Shown: piece after piece, positions 39,636 through 49,445 of the stretch
Layout: each line of letters starts with the position of its first letter
Numbering within the stretch: position 1 is the first letter of the stretch
Made by a program: the position numbers and the translations under genes
From: Lentisphaerota bacterium
Lineage (GTDB): Bacteria; Verrucomicrobiota; Lentisphaeria; Victivallales; Victivallaceae
Assembly: GCA_015061605.1 (NCBI GenBank)
Contig: SUWH01000007.1
Location: 1-64,000 of the forward strand
Direction: 5' to 3'
DNA length: 64,000 nt
Notes under the pieces: generated by a model
Database searches by the model: none
The model's input: the letters and a program-made list of their open reading frames with translations, nothing else
What the model was told of the DNA's origin: nothing

Positions 39636-42125
39636 TTATTCCAGAGCAAATACCAGATCACCGAAACCATCGGCGGAGTGGACTTTGCCGCCGCCCCAGG
39701 AAAAATGTTTGCTATGTTCTGTTGAAGTACGTTTAGTCCGGCTGCGGACGATAAGTGCACTCATACGGTTGTTCTGTTCCAGAACGAAACCGACCGTCTT
39801 AAAGGGGATGATCGCCACAGAACGCCATTCACCGTCCTTGAATTGAGTTTTGACATCCCAATCGCCATTCCATTTGCCATCGGTACAGAAAGCATCATAA
39901 CGGCTGGAAGTGCTGTTGGCAAAGGTATTGTACACCAGATGATAGTAACCGCCGGCGCGCCGACCGAGGAAAAGTTCCATGTGGTCGCCGCTGGGCCATT
40001 TATTCATCGGGATACCGGGTTTGGCGGTGGTGATACCGTCAAGGAATTTGCACTGAACGGCGATGTAGAGATTTTTGCCGTTGTGCATAAGTTTGACCGT
40101 AGTGGCTTCAGGAGCATCGGTCTGCTTGCCCATAGACTTGAATGCGGGCATGGTCGCGGCTTTCTTCCACAAACCGGAGTCGAAATCAAATCCCGGAAAT
40201 TCCCGGACATCGACTTTGGGAACATTCTGTTCCGGAACAGCGGCAGCGGCGGCACGTTCCAACCAGCTTTCAAAAGTCTTTGACAGCATGGCAAGCTGGC
40301 GGCAGACGACCGGATTTTTGACCAGTTTTTCCGCTTCTGCCAGCGCGGTGCGGCAGGGTTCGGTCAATTTTTTACTGATGACATAGCGACCCATTGAACG
40401 GCGGTAATCATCGTTGAAGGCACTGGCGGTAGAGTCATTGAGCCAGCTGTCGCGCAGCAGCTTGTAGAATTTCTGCACCGCCGGGGCAGCTTCACGGTAG
40501 ACGCGTTTGATATATTCGTTGCGGAGTTGGTCAGGATCCTGACCGGGATCCCAGAAAAGCTGGGTGATCGTCCAGAATTCAGGAGCCGTGATGGAGAAAA
40601 ATTCCGTTTCAGGGAGCGGATGTTTTTTCCGCATTCCCGGACGGTCGCCCCAGCTGTGCTCTGAAGTCACCTCTTTGATGCCGAGTTTGGAAATAAAACG
40701 CAAATCCTGCACGATGATATTCGCCTGCGCACGCGGGAATCCGGCACCGGAAAAATAATATTCGCGCCACATCACCGAGGGACTCATCGCGGCATATTTG
40801 GTGGTGCGGTTCAGCCATTTGACATTGCTGGGGCCGTGGAGAGTTTCCTTGTCGTTGCGGACATAGGGACAGAAGCTGATGCGGATATTGTGAGCGATGG
40901 GAATTTCCGGCGGAATGGCGGTAAAAAAGTAGCCGAAACATTTGATACGCATTCCCGGACGGGCTTTTTCCACAGCGGCGGCAACTTTATTGAGGAAAAG
41001 GAAAAACTGGGTGGATTTGAATGCTTCATGCGCCCTGTCCAGAACTTTTCCGTCAGCAAGTTTGATCGGCGCCATGCAGAGTTTGCATTCGCAGAAACTC
41101 TGGGTATCGTCGATCATGATGTTGATGCAGTTGTAGAAATCCGGCAGATTTTTGACGATTTTAAGGGTATTGGCGATAAAGGCTTCGTGCATTTTTTCAT
41201 TGGCATAGCAGAGCTGGACTCGGCCGGTGGTAACGCGCTTGCCTTCGATCTCCATGTAGTATTCCGGATTGCTCTTGGCAAAAACCGCCTTGGGCAGCCA
41301 GAGACGGCTCATGTTGTGGCCGCCGCCGTATTCGACAAACATACCGCTGTCAGCGTAACGGTCGCGGATAGCGGGTTCATCGGCACCGGGAAGATAATTG
41401 ATGCCGTTGCGGACACAATAGTTGAAAAATTCTTCACTGTACTGGGCAATTCTGGCATTGGCAAGCCAGGCACGCAGACGGAACACCGGATTATCAACAT
41501 AATCTGTAACAGTAAAACTCAAATTGGGATCAAAGGTGAAGTTCGCCAGTTCCTTGTGGGGACGCACCCAGATAAAGTCGGTGTGTTTCAGGATGAAACG
41601 GTGAACACCGTTAAGCACGCCGCGCGGAGTTTTGCCGACGATGTACAGCTTGCCGTTCCGGACGAAAGCGGCGTAACCATCATATTTGATACGTTTGACC
41701 AGTTTGAGTGCCGAACTTTTGGGAGTCAGGACCGCTTTGACCGGAGTGGAATCGACCGTGCCCAGCACGATCGCCGGCGAATTGCTGTACACAACATTGT
41801 TGACTGAAACCGATGCACCGCTCATCAGCCGGAAGTAATTCTTCAATTCCCGGGCAGCGTGGTGAATAACCCGTGAATCACGATCATCAATGACGATGTA
41901 TCTTACAGCTTCCTGATTTTTTGCCACCTGGATACGTTTTACATTTTTGGCACCTTCAGCCTTTGCAGCTTTTTTAACTTTTTTAGCTTTGGGAGCAGCT
42001 TTGACCTTTTTGACCTCTTGAGGTGCAGCGGCCTTGCGCTGGTTTTGGTCTGCTGTCCGGCACGCCGTCATAATGATAGCGGCAACAGCCAGTACAGCGA
42101 TGATAAAAATACGTTTCATTTTCAT
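39636..42125 (-). CDS. lipoprotein, DUF4838 family with C-terminal carbohydrate-binding (CBM9-like) domain
   Basis: Lipobox IIMTAC; Lys/Ala-rich linker; YIVIDDRDSRVIHHAARELKNYFRLMSGASV, GVLNGVHRFILKHTDFIWVRP; C-terminal GDHMELFLGRRAGGYYHLVYNTFANSTSSRYDA. Confidence 0.75.
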   Translation of the reverse strand: MKMKRIFIIAVLAVAAIIMTACRTADQNQRKAAAPQEVKKVKAAPKAKKVKKAAKAEGAKNVKRIQVAKNQEAVRYIVIDDRDSRVIHHAARELKNYFRLMSGASVSVNNVVYSNSPAIVLGTVDSTPVKAVLTPKSSALKLVKRIKYDGYAAFVRNGKLYIVGKTPRGVLNGVHRFILKHTDFIWVRPHKELANFTFDPNLSFTVTDYVDNPVFRLRAWLANARIAQYSEEFFNYCVRNGINYLPGADEPAIRDRYADSGMFVEYGGGHNMSRLWLPKAVFAKSNPEYYMEIEGKRVTTGRVQLCYANEKMHEAFIANTLKIVKNLPDFYNCINIMIDDTQSFCECKLCMAPIKLADGKVLDRAHEAFKSTQFFLFLNKVAAAVEKARPGMRIKCFGYFFTAIPPEIPIAHNIRISFCPYVRNDKETLHGPSNVKWLNRTTKYAAMSPSVMWREYYFSGAGFPRAQANIIVQDLRFISKLGIKEVTSEHSWGDRPGMRKKHPLPETEFFSITAPEFWTITQLFWDPGQDPDQLRNEYIKRVYREAAPAVQKFYKLLRDSWLNDSTASAFNDDYRRSMGRYVISKKLTEPCRTALAEAEKLVKNPVVCRQLAMLSKTFESWLERAAAAAVPEQNVPKVDVREFPGFDFDSGLWKKAATMPAFKSMGKQTDAPEATTVKLMHNGKNLYIAVQCKFLDGITTAKPGIPMNKWPSGDHMELFLGRRAGGYYHLVYNTFANSTSSRYDAFCTDGKWNGDWDVKTQFKDGEWRSVAIIPFKTVGFVLEQNNRMSALIVRSRTKRTSTEHSKHFSWGGGKVHSADGFGDLVFALE

Positions 42126-42134
42126 CTCCTTTGG

Positions 42135-43277
42135 TTAATGAATTATTTTACGGATAAATTTTTCCAAATTATCAAAAAACTTCATCAAAACTGTCTTGCG
42201 GGAAGTTATCGCCCCTTTCGGGCAATGCTCCTGACAGCAGAAACAGCGGATACATTCATTGAGCTTGAATACCGGTCTGCCGTTGACCAGTTTCAACGAT
42301 TCCGGCGGACACATTTTAACACAAATACCGCAACCGATACAGAGATTGGCATCCAATTCCGGTTTGGCGACCATTTTTTGCCGCAGAAATTCCCGGAGTT
42401 TAGGAGGAAAATATACGCCCCACTCCAATCCCATTTGCGGCGGATCGGGCAACTTTACAGCACGCTTTTCCGGAATATCACCGCAGTCAGTAAAAGCTGT
42501 ATCAAGCGCGCGTTTCTGCGCCTGTTTCACAATGAGCAGATCGTCCACCCCCATTTTTTCTGCAACCGAAGCATCCAGAGCAAGAGCATCGGTGGAACAG
42601 GCAATAAAATTCAAATTTACCGGAGTACCGCTTCCCGGGCCGTTGCCCTCCATCGCGACGACCGCATCAATTATTGAAATCTGCGGCTTTACAATGGAAT
42701 AAATATCCAGCAGCATATCGGCGAAGCGTTCATAATCGCGCCCGACTGCCAGATGCCAGCCCAGACGTTCACTGCCGCGAACCAGACCGAAAAGATTTTT
42801 TACCGCTAACGTCAAGGTCATCATCGCGTGGGTCTTGGCTTTGGCAAAGTCGATCACCAAATCAAAATTTCTGAACTCCTGTGCCAGTTCCAGCTGGTGA
42901 AATGCGGAACTTTCCGCCATGGAACAAAGCTGATAGTCGGCACAGTTTGCAACAGTCACACCAAGTTCGGCAAGCTCCTTTGTTATCCCCATATTTTCCA
43001 CGATGACCGGAGCGGACTTCACAGCGGGATTTTCAATCACAGCGATCTGCTGCGCGCCGAGAGATTTGAGCAGACGGCACAGAGAAAGCAGCAGTTCCGG
43101 AGCGACACAGACTGGTTTGTCATGTCCTTTCCATTCCAGAAAATTGGGCTTGATCATCACCCGTTTACCATTCACACCGCCTATGCTCTCCACACAGGGT
43201 AAAAAAACAGACAACAAGGCATCATCCAACACCTTGCTGTCATAATTTTTTGCGTATGCGTAGTAAACGTCGTGCAT
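42135..43277 (-). CDS. DUF362 domain protein with 2x[4Fe-4S] ferredoxin domain
   Basis: VMIKPNFLEWKGHDKPVCVAPELL, DFAKAKTHAMMTLTLAVKNLFGLV; CIGCGICVKMCPPESLKLV and CIRCFCCQEHCPKGAI. Confidence 0.88.
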   Translation of the reverse strand: MHDVYYAYAKNYDSKVLDDALLSVFLPCVESIGGVNGKRVMIKPNFLEWKGHDKPVCVAPELLLSLCRLLKSLGAQQIAVIENPAVKSAPVIVENMGITKELAELGVTVANCADYQLCSMAESSAFHQLELAQEFRNFDLVIDFAKAKTHAMMTLTLAVKNLFGLVRGSERLGWHLAVGRDYERFADMLLDIYSIVKPQISIIDAVVAMEGNGPGSGTPVNLNFIACSTDALALDASVAEKMGVDDLLIVKQAQKRALDTAFTDCGDIPEKRAVKLPDPPQMGLEWGVYFPPKLREFLRQKMVAKPELDANLCIGCGICVKMCPPESLKLVNGRPVFKLNECIRCFCCQEHCPKGAITSRKTVLMKFFDNLEKFIRKIIH

Positions 43278-43289
43278 AAAAGCAACCGT

Positions 43290-43607
43290 TTAAAACGAGG
43301 GGATATCGATGCCCAGACCGCCGCCGATCGCCCGCATCTTTTCCTGCATGGTGGAACGGGCGGAAGCCAGTGCGCTGTTGAGCGCATTTTGCAGTTCCTG
43401 CGCCAGGAAAGCGGTATCAGCTTGCAGCTCCGGAGCAATAACGATGTTCCGTACGGTAAGATCGCCTCCGACGGTGACCGTAACGCCGCCGTTGGCGGCA
43501 GTCGCGGAAAATTCCATCTTCGGCAATTCTTCTTTCAGTTCCTGCGCAGCAGCCTGAAGCTCTTTGGCATGGGACATAAGTTTAAGAACGTCACCGAAAC
43601 CGGCCAT
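43290..43607 (-). CDS. YbaB/EbfC family nucleoid-associated protein
   Basis: MAGFGDVLKLMSHAKELQAAAQELKEELPKMEFSATAANGGVTVTVGGDLTVRNIVI. Confidence 0.85.
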   Translation of the reverse strand: MAGFGDVLKLMSHAKELQAAAQELKEELPKMEFSATAANGGVTVTVGGDLTVRNIVIAPELQADTAFLAQELQNALNSALASARSTMQEKMRAIGGGLGIDIPSF

Positions 43608-43608
43608 T

Positions 43609-46113
43609 TTATCTGGCTCCTTTTTTAGCTCTCAAATTCTCAAGGAAGTTGACCAGCGGTCCGGCAAGACAGACCGAGCTGAATGTACCCATAATGACAC
43701 CGAGCATCATCACCATGGTAAATTCCTGCAAGTCCGGGCCACCGGCGATCCACAGGATGAAGACCACGAAAAAGGTGGTCAGAGTAGTGATAAGCGTACG
43801 GCTCAAGGTCTGATTGACCGACAGATTGACATTATCGGCAAAATTGTTGAACTTCTCCAACTTATTGTTTTCACGGACACGGTCAAAGATAACCACAGTA
43901 TCGTTGATTGAGTAACCGATAACGGTCAAAAATGCCGCAACGGTGGTAAGACTTACCGTCTTACCGGAAACCAGATAGATCGCCAGCACCACCAGTACGT
44001 CATGGAGCAGACAGAGGACACTCGCCAGCGCATAGGTGAATTCGTAACGCAGCACGATGTAGGCACCGATACCGATCAACGCCAGAATAATAGCGATCAT
44101 AGCCGCCTTGGTGAACTCCTTACCGACCAGACCGTCCAAATGCTGGGCGTGAGCGGAAGCAGGATTGATGCCGCATTCGGGAAATTTCTCCGCCAGAAGT
44201 TTACCGACCGTCTGCTGAACGGTTTCATTGCTGTCGCCGTGGAGCATAACTTCGAGTTTTTCGCGGTCAGCATCATCCGAGGAGGTGACGTTGGACTTGT
44301 AGGTGACAGACGGTTCTTTGAAACCGGCTTCTTTCAGTACCTTCGCCATGGCGGAAGTATTGCCTTTTTTGGCGTAATTATAGGTGATGGAAGTACCTCC
44401 GGTAAAGTCGATACCCAGCACACCCTTGCCGCGGATACCGAGCATGATGATGCAGAGCAAAATCAGTGAACCGGAAATGGCAAAAGTATATTTGCTGATC
44501 TTGATAAAGTTGATATTGGTCTTTTTCACCAACTGCATCATTTTCATCGATTCAAAATCTTTGACCCGGAAGAAGTAATCGTAGATCAGACGAGTGACGA
44601 AAAGCGCGGTGAACAAACTGCTCAAAATACCGATCGCCAGAGTGATGGCAAAACCTTTGATGGCACCGGTACCGACATACATCAGAATGAATGCGGTAAT
44701 AAGCGTGGTGATATTGGCATCAAGCACCGAACTCAACGCGCGGTCATAACCGGCATCGACAGCGGCACGCGCCTTTTTACCCAGCAGCAGTTCTTCGCGG
44801 ATACGTTCAAAGACCAGCACGTTGGCGTCGACTGCCATACCGATGGTCAAAACGATACCGGCGATACCCGGCAGAGTGAGCGTGCAGTCAAACGCCGCCA
44901 TAGCTCCGAGGATGAGCAGCATATTCAAACCGAGGGCGAAAACGGCGAGCAGACCGCTCAAGCGGTAATAGATGACCATGAAAACCGCGACCACGATCAG
45001 TGAAACCACACCTACCCAGACACCGTTTTTCACACTGGCGAGCCCCAGTTTCGGGTCGGTATCAAAGACGGCACCGACCTTGATGGCGAAGGGGAAGTTG
45101 CCCGCCTGAAGCGCATTGGCGATGGTCTGGGCTTCTTCATCGGTGAAACTGCCGGAAATGGAGGCGCTGCCTCCGGCAATAGCTTCGCGGATACTGGGAG
45201 CGCAGTAAAGTTTGCCGTCAAGGACGATCGCCAGCTGGCGGCCGACATTGTTTTCGGTAACGCGTTTGAAGTCTTCAGCGCCCTGGGTGTTGAAAGTAAG
45301 GGAAATGGTGCGCTGTCCCATCTGGTCGCGCATGGCGCGCGCTTTGTCGATATTTTTTCCGTCCATTTCGGGACGCACCGCGACGAGGAAACTGCGAACC
45401 AGCGGCTTGCCGTTTTCGATTTCGGTGTATTCCATAAATTCAGTACCGGGAGGGACGGAATTGGGATCGGCCTTGTAGCGGGCAAGCTCTTCGGCAGAAG
45501 CGTTTTCGACCAGACGGAAGTGGAGTTTGGCACTCATCTGGATCATATCGCGCAGTTTAGCTTTTTCGTCGTTGGTGACGATGGGGGCGCGCAGAACGAT
45601 GTGTTTTTCGCCGGAGGGGGCGAGTTCAGCTTCAAAAATTTTCAGCTGTTCCAGACGTTTGCGGAGCTGCTCGATAGCGACATCACGATAGTGTTTAAAG
45701 TCGTTTTCGATCTCCTCTTTTTTGTCTTCATCGGGGAGCAGTTCCAGATAGAATTCCACACCGCCGTTGAGGTCCAGTCCCAGACGGATGGAACTGGAGG
45801 CCTTTTTGCGGATCAAGCTCATGGCGTCGCGGTTGTTTTCCAGACCTTCGCCTTTGAGCATGGGAGCGAGGTTGACACCTTTTTCATCGGCGGCGGCAAG
45901 CAGAGCCTGGGATTCAAAGATGTCACGATCCTTCGCCTGACGGGCGCGGGCATCGGAGATCAGTTCGGCGGCGACTTTATCATTTTTATCTTTGAGCAGA
46001 TCAGTAAAAGTCGCGTAGAAATCCTTGGGAGCCAGCGGATACATCGCCGCACCGAAGATCACCATGGTGATGATCGCCAGCAATGTACGCAGGAATATGG
46101 GTTTTTTATTCAT
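43609..46113 (-). CDS. secDF: fused protein translocase subunit SecDF
   Basis: SecD ([65 protein letters not shown]) followed by SecF ([40 protein letters not shown]-like). Confidence 0.95.
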   Translation of the reverse strand: [834 protein letters not shown]

Positions 46114-46115
46114 GA

Positions 46116-46592
46116 TTACTTGTTTTCTCCGGATTTTTTATCTTCGGTCTCTTCTTCGACCGGGGTCACACCGTTTTTGACGACGAGGACGCGGACATTT
46201 TCAGCAATTTCGACGAGGAACTCTTTTTCGCGGACTTCAACGACCTTGCCCAGCACGCCGCTGTTGAGCATGACGCGGGTACCTTTGACGGTGCGGTCGA
46301 GAGCTTCCTGACGCTTCTGCTGCTGTTTTTTGTTGCCGCGGAAGATAAAGAAGTAGAAAGCGACGATGATGAGGATGATCGGCAGGAAATCCATCAGACC
46401 GCCGGCTTTTTTCTGCTGGGCTTTGGCTCCGCTGTTTTCAGCGGCGGGAGCAGCTTTGGTGACTGCAGAACCCGGCAGGGTCTGACCGGCGGCGGGAGCG
46501 TTGGAGATCGCCGGAGCTTTGGCTTCGGGAGCTGCGTAAAGGAAAGTTCCGCAAGCGATAACAGCTGCGGCGAGCAAACTTTTGATCTTCAT
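46116..46592 (-). CDS. yajC: preprotein translocase subunit YajC
   Basis: LPIILIIVAFYFFIFRGNKKQQQKRQEALDRTVKGTRVMLNSGVLGKVVEVREKEFLVEIAENVRVLVVKNGV. Confidence 0.92.
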   Translation of the reverse strand: MKIKSLLAAAVIACGTFLYAAPEAKAPAISNAPAAGQTLPGSAVTKAAPAAENSGAKAQQKKAGGLMDFLPIILIIVAFYFFIFRGNKKQQQKRQEALDRTVKGTRVMLNSGVLGKVVEVREKEFLVEIAENVRVLVVKNGVTPVEEETEDKKSGENK

Positions 46593-46629
46593 GATTTCGA
46601 TTCCTTAAGTAAGTTAAAGTTTTCCAAAA

Positions 46630-48153
46630 TTATTTGGCAGGCACGCCGAGGAGGGTGAGGTGCTTGTCAAAGTGTTTTTCCAGAGCGGCTTCGTATTCCG
46701 CTTCAAACTTGTGCATCGCCTTGAAGAAACGTTCACGCAGTTCACCGCAGAGGATCGGACCGTAGGTGATGTGCAGGAGCTGACGGGCTTCGGGCATATC
46801 CATCAAAGCGGGCAGTTCGGCATCGCTCAAAGTATCGACAGCCGGGATCTTGTTGATGTCGGCGGTGATGTGATAAAGTTTGAGCATATCGTTGAAGTTG
46901 GCAAGGGCGCACTTGTGCATATCGCGGTAGAGCGCGGCATCATTTTCAGCGATGACGGTGACGGCGACCAGCCAGCTGGTACCGGCAGTTTTGAGGTGGA
47001 GGTAGTGGCGGGTCTCACGTCCGACGGTGGGATAGACGGCGAATTTGTCGCTGCCGCTGTGGACGGAAACTTTGTAGTTGCCGTAGTTCTGGGCGATAAG
47101 GGCGTGGACTTTGAACTGACGGTCAAATTCAGCCAGATCACCGATGTAGTCGATAGCTTTCTGGAATTCTCCGATGAAGCGGGGAGCGAGCGAACTGAAT
47201 TCGACCTTGCGGAAGCGCAGTTCGCGGACGATGAAAAGGTGGTGGCTGGGCAGCGTGGGGCTGGTGGTTTCGTCGATGGAGATCTCCAGATCGAATTCAT
47301 CACCGCGGGCGGCTTTGAGGTGTTCATAGACCTTGTGAGCGAAATCGAGCGCGGCGGTGTACATCACGGCACAGCGTTTGGCAGTAAGTTCATCGATATC
47401 GACGGCGACTTCACCGAGGACGAACTTTTTACCGGCGTAATCATCCATGATGCGTTTCCGGAAGTCGGCGGGAAATTCAGCGAAAGCGGCTTCGATGGCG
47501 GCTTTGTCCCAATCTCCGGCAGCGGCATTCATCACCTCGGAGAGGTCGAGGGTGATCATAGCCATACCGGCGGCGAGAGCCACGTCGATATCCGGAATGG
47601 TTTTGAGGTGGTCGCCGTCCGCGCCGTAACCATCGCGGTAGTCAGCGGCATAGACCATGAAACAGGCATCATCGACCACCTGACGGAAGGTACGTTTGGT
47701 CATGGTAAGTTCGCGCATGGACTGCTGGGCGAGAACCGGATAAGCCTGAACTTTACGGGCAGCTTTGATATGTCCGAAGCTGGCGAGACCGAGACGGTCG
47801 CCGCAGCCGATGGTGGTACGTTCATTGCGCAGACTGCGGGGGGCGCACCAGGGGAAGTGTTTACGCAAAGCGGCGGCATTTTCAGCGGTGAGATCGCCTT
47901 TGAGAGCGACACCGCCGTCGGCGAGCTGAATGGTTTCTCCTTCAAAACCGCAGGGCATATCTTTGCCGCAATCGGCAACAACGATGATGAAGCGTTTTTC
48001 TTCATCGCGCGCCATCATAACAACAGCATTGCCCAGTTTGTGAACGGAATCAGCATAAACAGAGATACCGTTGTCAGATTTGATCATTGCCGCCTTGATC
48101 GCGGCTTCATCCTTGTTGAGCAGAGCCAACACGCTTTCAGCTATTTTTTTCAT
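46630..48153 (-). CDS. tagaturonate epimerase-like (UxaE family) protein
   Basis: 507 aa; CGDRLGLASFGHIKA, LEISIDETTSPTLPSHHLFIVRELRFRKVEFSSLAPRF, YKVSVHSGSDKFAVYPTVGRET recalls the UxaE family. Confidence 0.65.
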   Translation of the reverse strand: MKKIAESVLALLNKDEAAIKAAMIKSDNGISVYADSVHKLGNAVVMMARDEEKRFIIVVADCGKDMPCGFEGETIQLADGGVALKGDLTAENAAALRKHFPWCAPRSLRNERTTIGCGDRLGLASFGHIKAARKVQAYPVLAQQSMRELTMTKRTFRQVVDDACFMVYAADYRDGYGADGDHLKTIPDIDVALAAGMAMITLDLSEVMNAAAGDWDKAAIEAAFAEFPADFRKRIMDDYAGKKFVLGEVAVDIDELTAKRCAVMYTAALDFAHKVYEHLKAARGDEFDLEISIDETTSPTLPSHHLFIVRELRFRKVEFSSLAPRFIGEFQKAIDYIGDLAEFDRQFKVHALIAQNYGNYKVSVHSGSDKFAVYPTVGRETRHYLHLKTAGTSWLVAVTVIAENDAALYRDMHKCALANFNDMLKLYHITADINKIPAVDTLSDAELPALMDMPEARQLLHITYGPILCGELRERFFKAMHKFEAEYEAALEKHFDKHLTLLGVPAK

Positions 48154-48292
48154 AATGTCAGACTTTCCTTTCTAAAAAATTCAAAGACATCACAATCACA
48201 CAATACAATTTTAATAATATAGTGCCGCAACAGCGCAAATGCAAGCTGAAAAGAAATTTTTCACTTTTTTTTCATTTTTGGCAAAAAAACAC

Positions 48293-48321
48293 TTGCTTTT
48301 GAACTGCATCGTGATTATACT
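48293..48321 (+). promoter_or_regulatory. promoter of pseudopilin gene 2
   Basis: TTGCTT - 17 bp - TATACT, preceded by caaaaaaacac. Confidence 0.65.
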
Positions 48322-48370
48322 GTGTCTGTGCATCTCTTGATATCAACTGAAACAATATTGAGGTATTTTC

Positions 48371-48436
48371 ATGACTTGTAAAGATTTTTATTCTGTCCAT
48401 GATCATGGACAGAAGCTGTACAGCTTCTGTCCATGA
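48371..48436 (+). other. SD-preceded short reading frame (probable native pilin leader, currently out of frame)
   Basis: GAGGT (48360-48364) 6-7 nt before ATG 48371; reads [21 protein letters not shown] and stops at TGA 48434. Deleting one 34-bp unit would read [27 protein letters not shown]. Confidence 0.75.
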
Positions 48437-48458
48437 TCATGGACAGAAGCTGTACAGC
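48391..48458. repeat. two perfect tandem 34-bp palindromic units in a pseudopilin leader
   Basis: (ttctgtccatgatcatggacagaagctgtacagc)x2; palindromes TTCTGTCCATGATCATGGACAGAA (24 bp) and GAAGCTGTACAGCTTC (16 bp). Confidence 0.97.
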
Positions 48459-49163
48459 TTCACGCTGATCGAATTGCTCGTTGTTATCGCCATCATCGCC
48501 ATTCTGGCAGCAATCCTGCTCCCGGCATTGCAGAGCGCCAGAGAGCGGGGAAAAACCACCCAGTGCCTGAATAATTTGCGCCAGCTCGGACACGTAATGC
48601 ATAATTATGCTGAAGCCAACGACGGCTGGGCAACTGACGACACCTGTGGAGAAACCAGCGCCTCAAACTATTACTATTCAAAAACCTCCAAAAAAGCCAA
48701 AGGCCGACTGGGCGATTACATCAAATCCCCGAAGATTGCCGACTCTCTTCCCGCCATCGCGGTCTGCCCGCAAGGCGGACGCGACTGGGAGAAACCGGCA
48801 GGATTCCCCACGGTCAAAACCGGCAGCAATCCGAACTTCAGCTATGGTGCAAATTACTACATAACCAAAGTTGCTCTGAGTTACCGGCAGAAATATTCCA
48901 CAGTGCGTCTCGGCAGCAAAGTCTTTGTTTTCACTGATATCGGCGAAAAACATCCGACCTTTTCCAAAGAGGCAAAAATGATTGGTGCCATGGAAGTCGC
49001 CGGATTTTACCGTTTCAGTTTCCGGCATCCCAAGTACAAATTTTCCAACACGGTGTTTGTTGACGGCCACGCGGAGGGAATCCACTTTGCTTATACATGG
49101 AGCGGAGCCGAGGGGTGGAGCAAAGCCAGTGACACCAGAAATTTGTTCCGGGATAACTATTGA
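48399..49163 (+). CDS. pseudopilin-like protein with prepilin N-terminal domain; start uncertain
   Basis: [70 protein letters not shown] 48399 lies inside the first repeat unit and lacks an SD. Confidence 0.85.
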   Translation: MIMDRSCTASVHDHGQKLYSFTLIELLVVIAIIAILAAILLPALQSARERGKTTQCLNNLRQLGHVMHNYAEANDGWATDDTCGETSASNYYYSKTSKKAKGRLGDYIKSPKIADSLPAIAVCPQGGRDWEKPAGFPTVKTGSNPNFSYGANYYITKVALSYRQKYSTVRLGSKVFVFTDIGEKHPTFSKEAKMIGAMEVAGFYRFSFRHPKYKFSNTVFVDGHAEGIHFAYTWSGAEGWSKASDTRNLFRDNY

Positions 49164-49204
49164 TGGGTGTTGTCTCATTTTTTGTAAAAAATATAACCTG
49201 CGGT

Positions 49205-49323
49205 GGCGCATTGTGCGCAATCTCTTGGCAAATCTTCGGACTCATCTTCAGTCGAGGACGCAAGTCCACTCCTTCAGATTCGCCTTGATTTGCCGTCGAC
49301 CTTGCATCACACTGCATCCACCG
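49205..49323. repeat. dispersed intergenic repeat, copy 2
   Basis: GGCGCATTGTGCGCAATCTCTTGGCAAATCTTCGGACTC, 38/39 identical to 26119-26157; ends TGCATCCACCG. Confidence 0.8.
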
Positions 49324-49347
49324 ACTGCAATCAAACCGTTTTATTAT

Positions 49348-49376
49348 TTGACAAATCATCCCTTCTGTGGTATACT
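49348..49376 (+). promoter_or_regulatory. promoter of the DUF4091-like gene at 49446
   Basis: TTGACA - 17 bp - TATACT. Confidence 0.7.
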
Positions 49377-49445
49377 TTTATACAGCAACAGTGGATATTG
49401 CAAGTTATAACATAAATGTTTCACAAAATTCTGGACATTATCTAT

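Noticed and set aside
40836-41807. 323-aa plus-strand ORF opposite the DUF4838 gene
   Set aside because: Antisense shadow of a lipoprotein gene with convincing motifs.
46660-48222. 520-aa plus-strand ORF opposite the UxaE-like gene
   Set aside because: Antisense shadow ORF with low-information composition.
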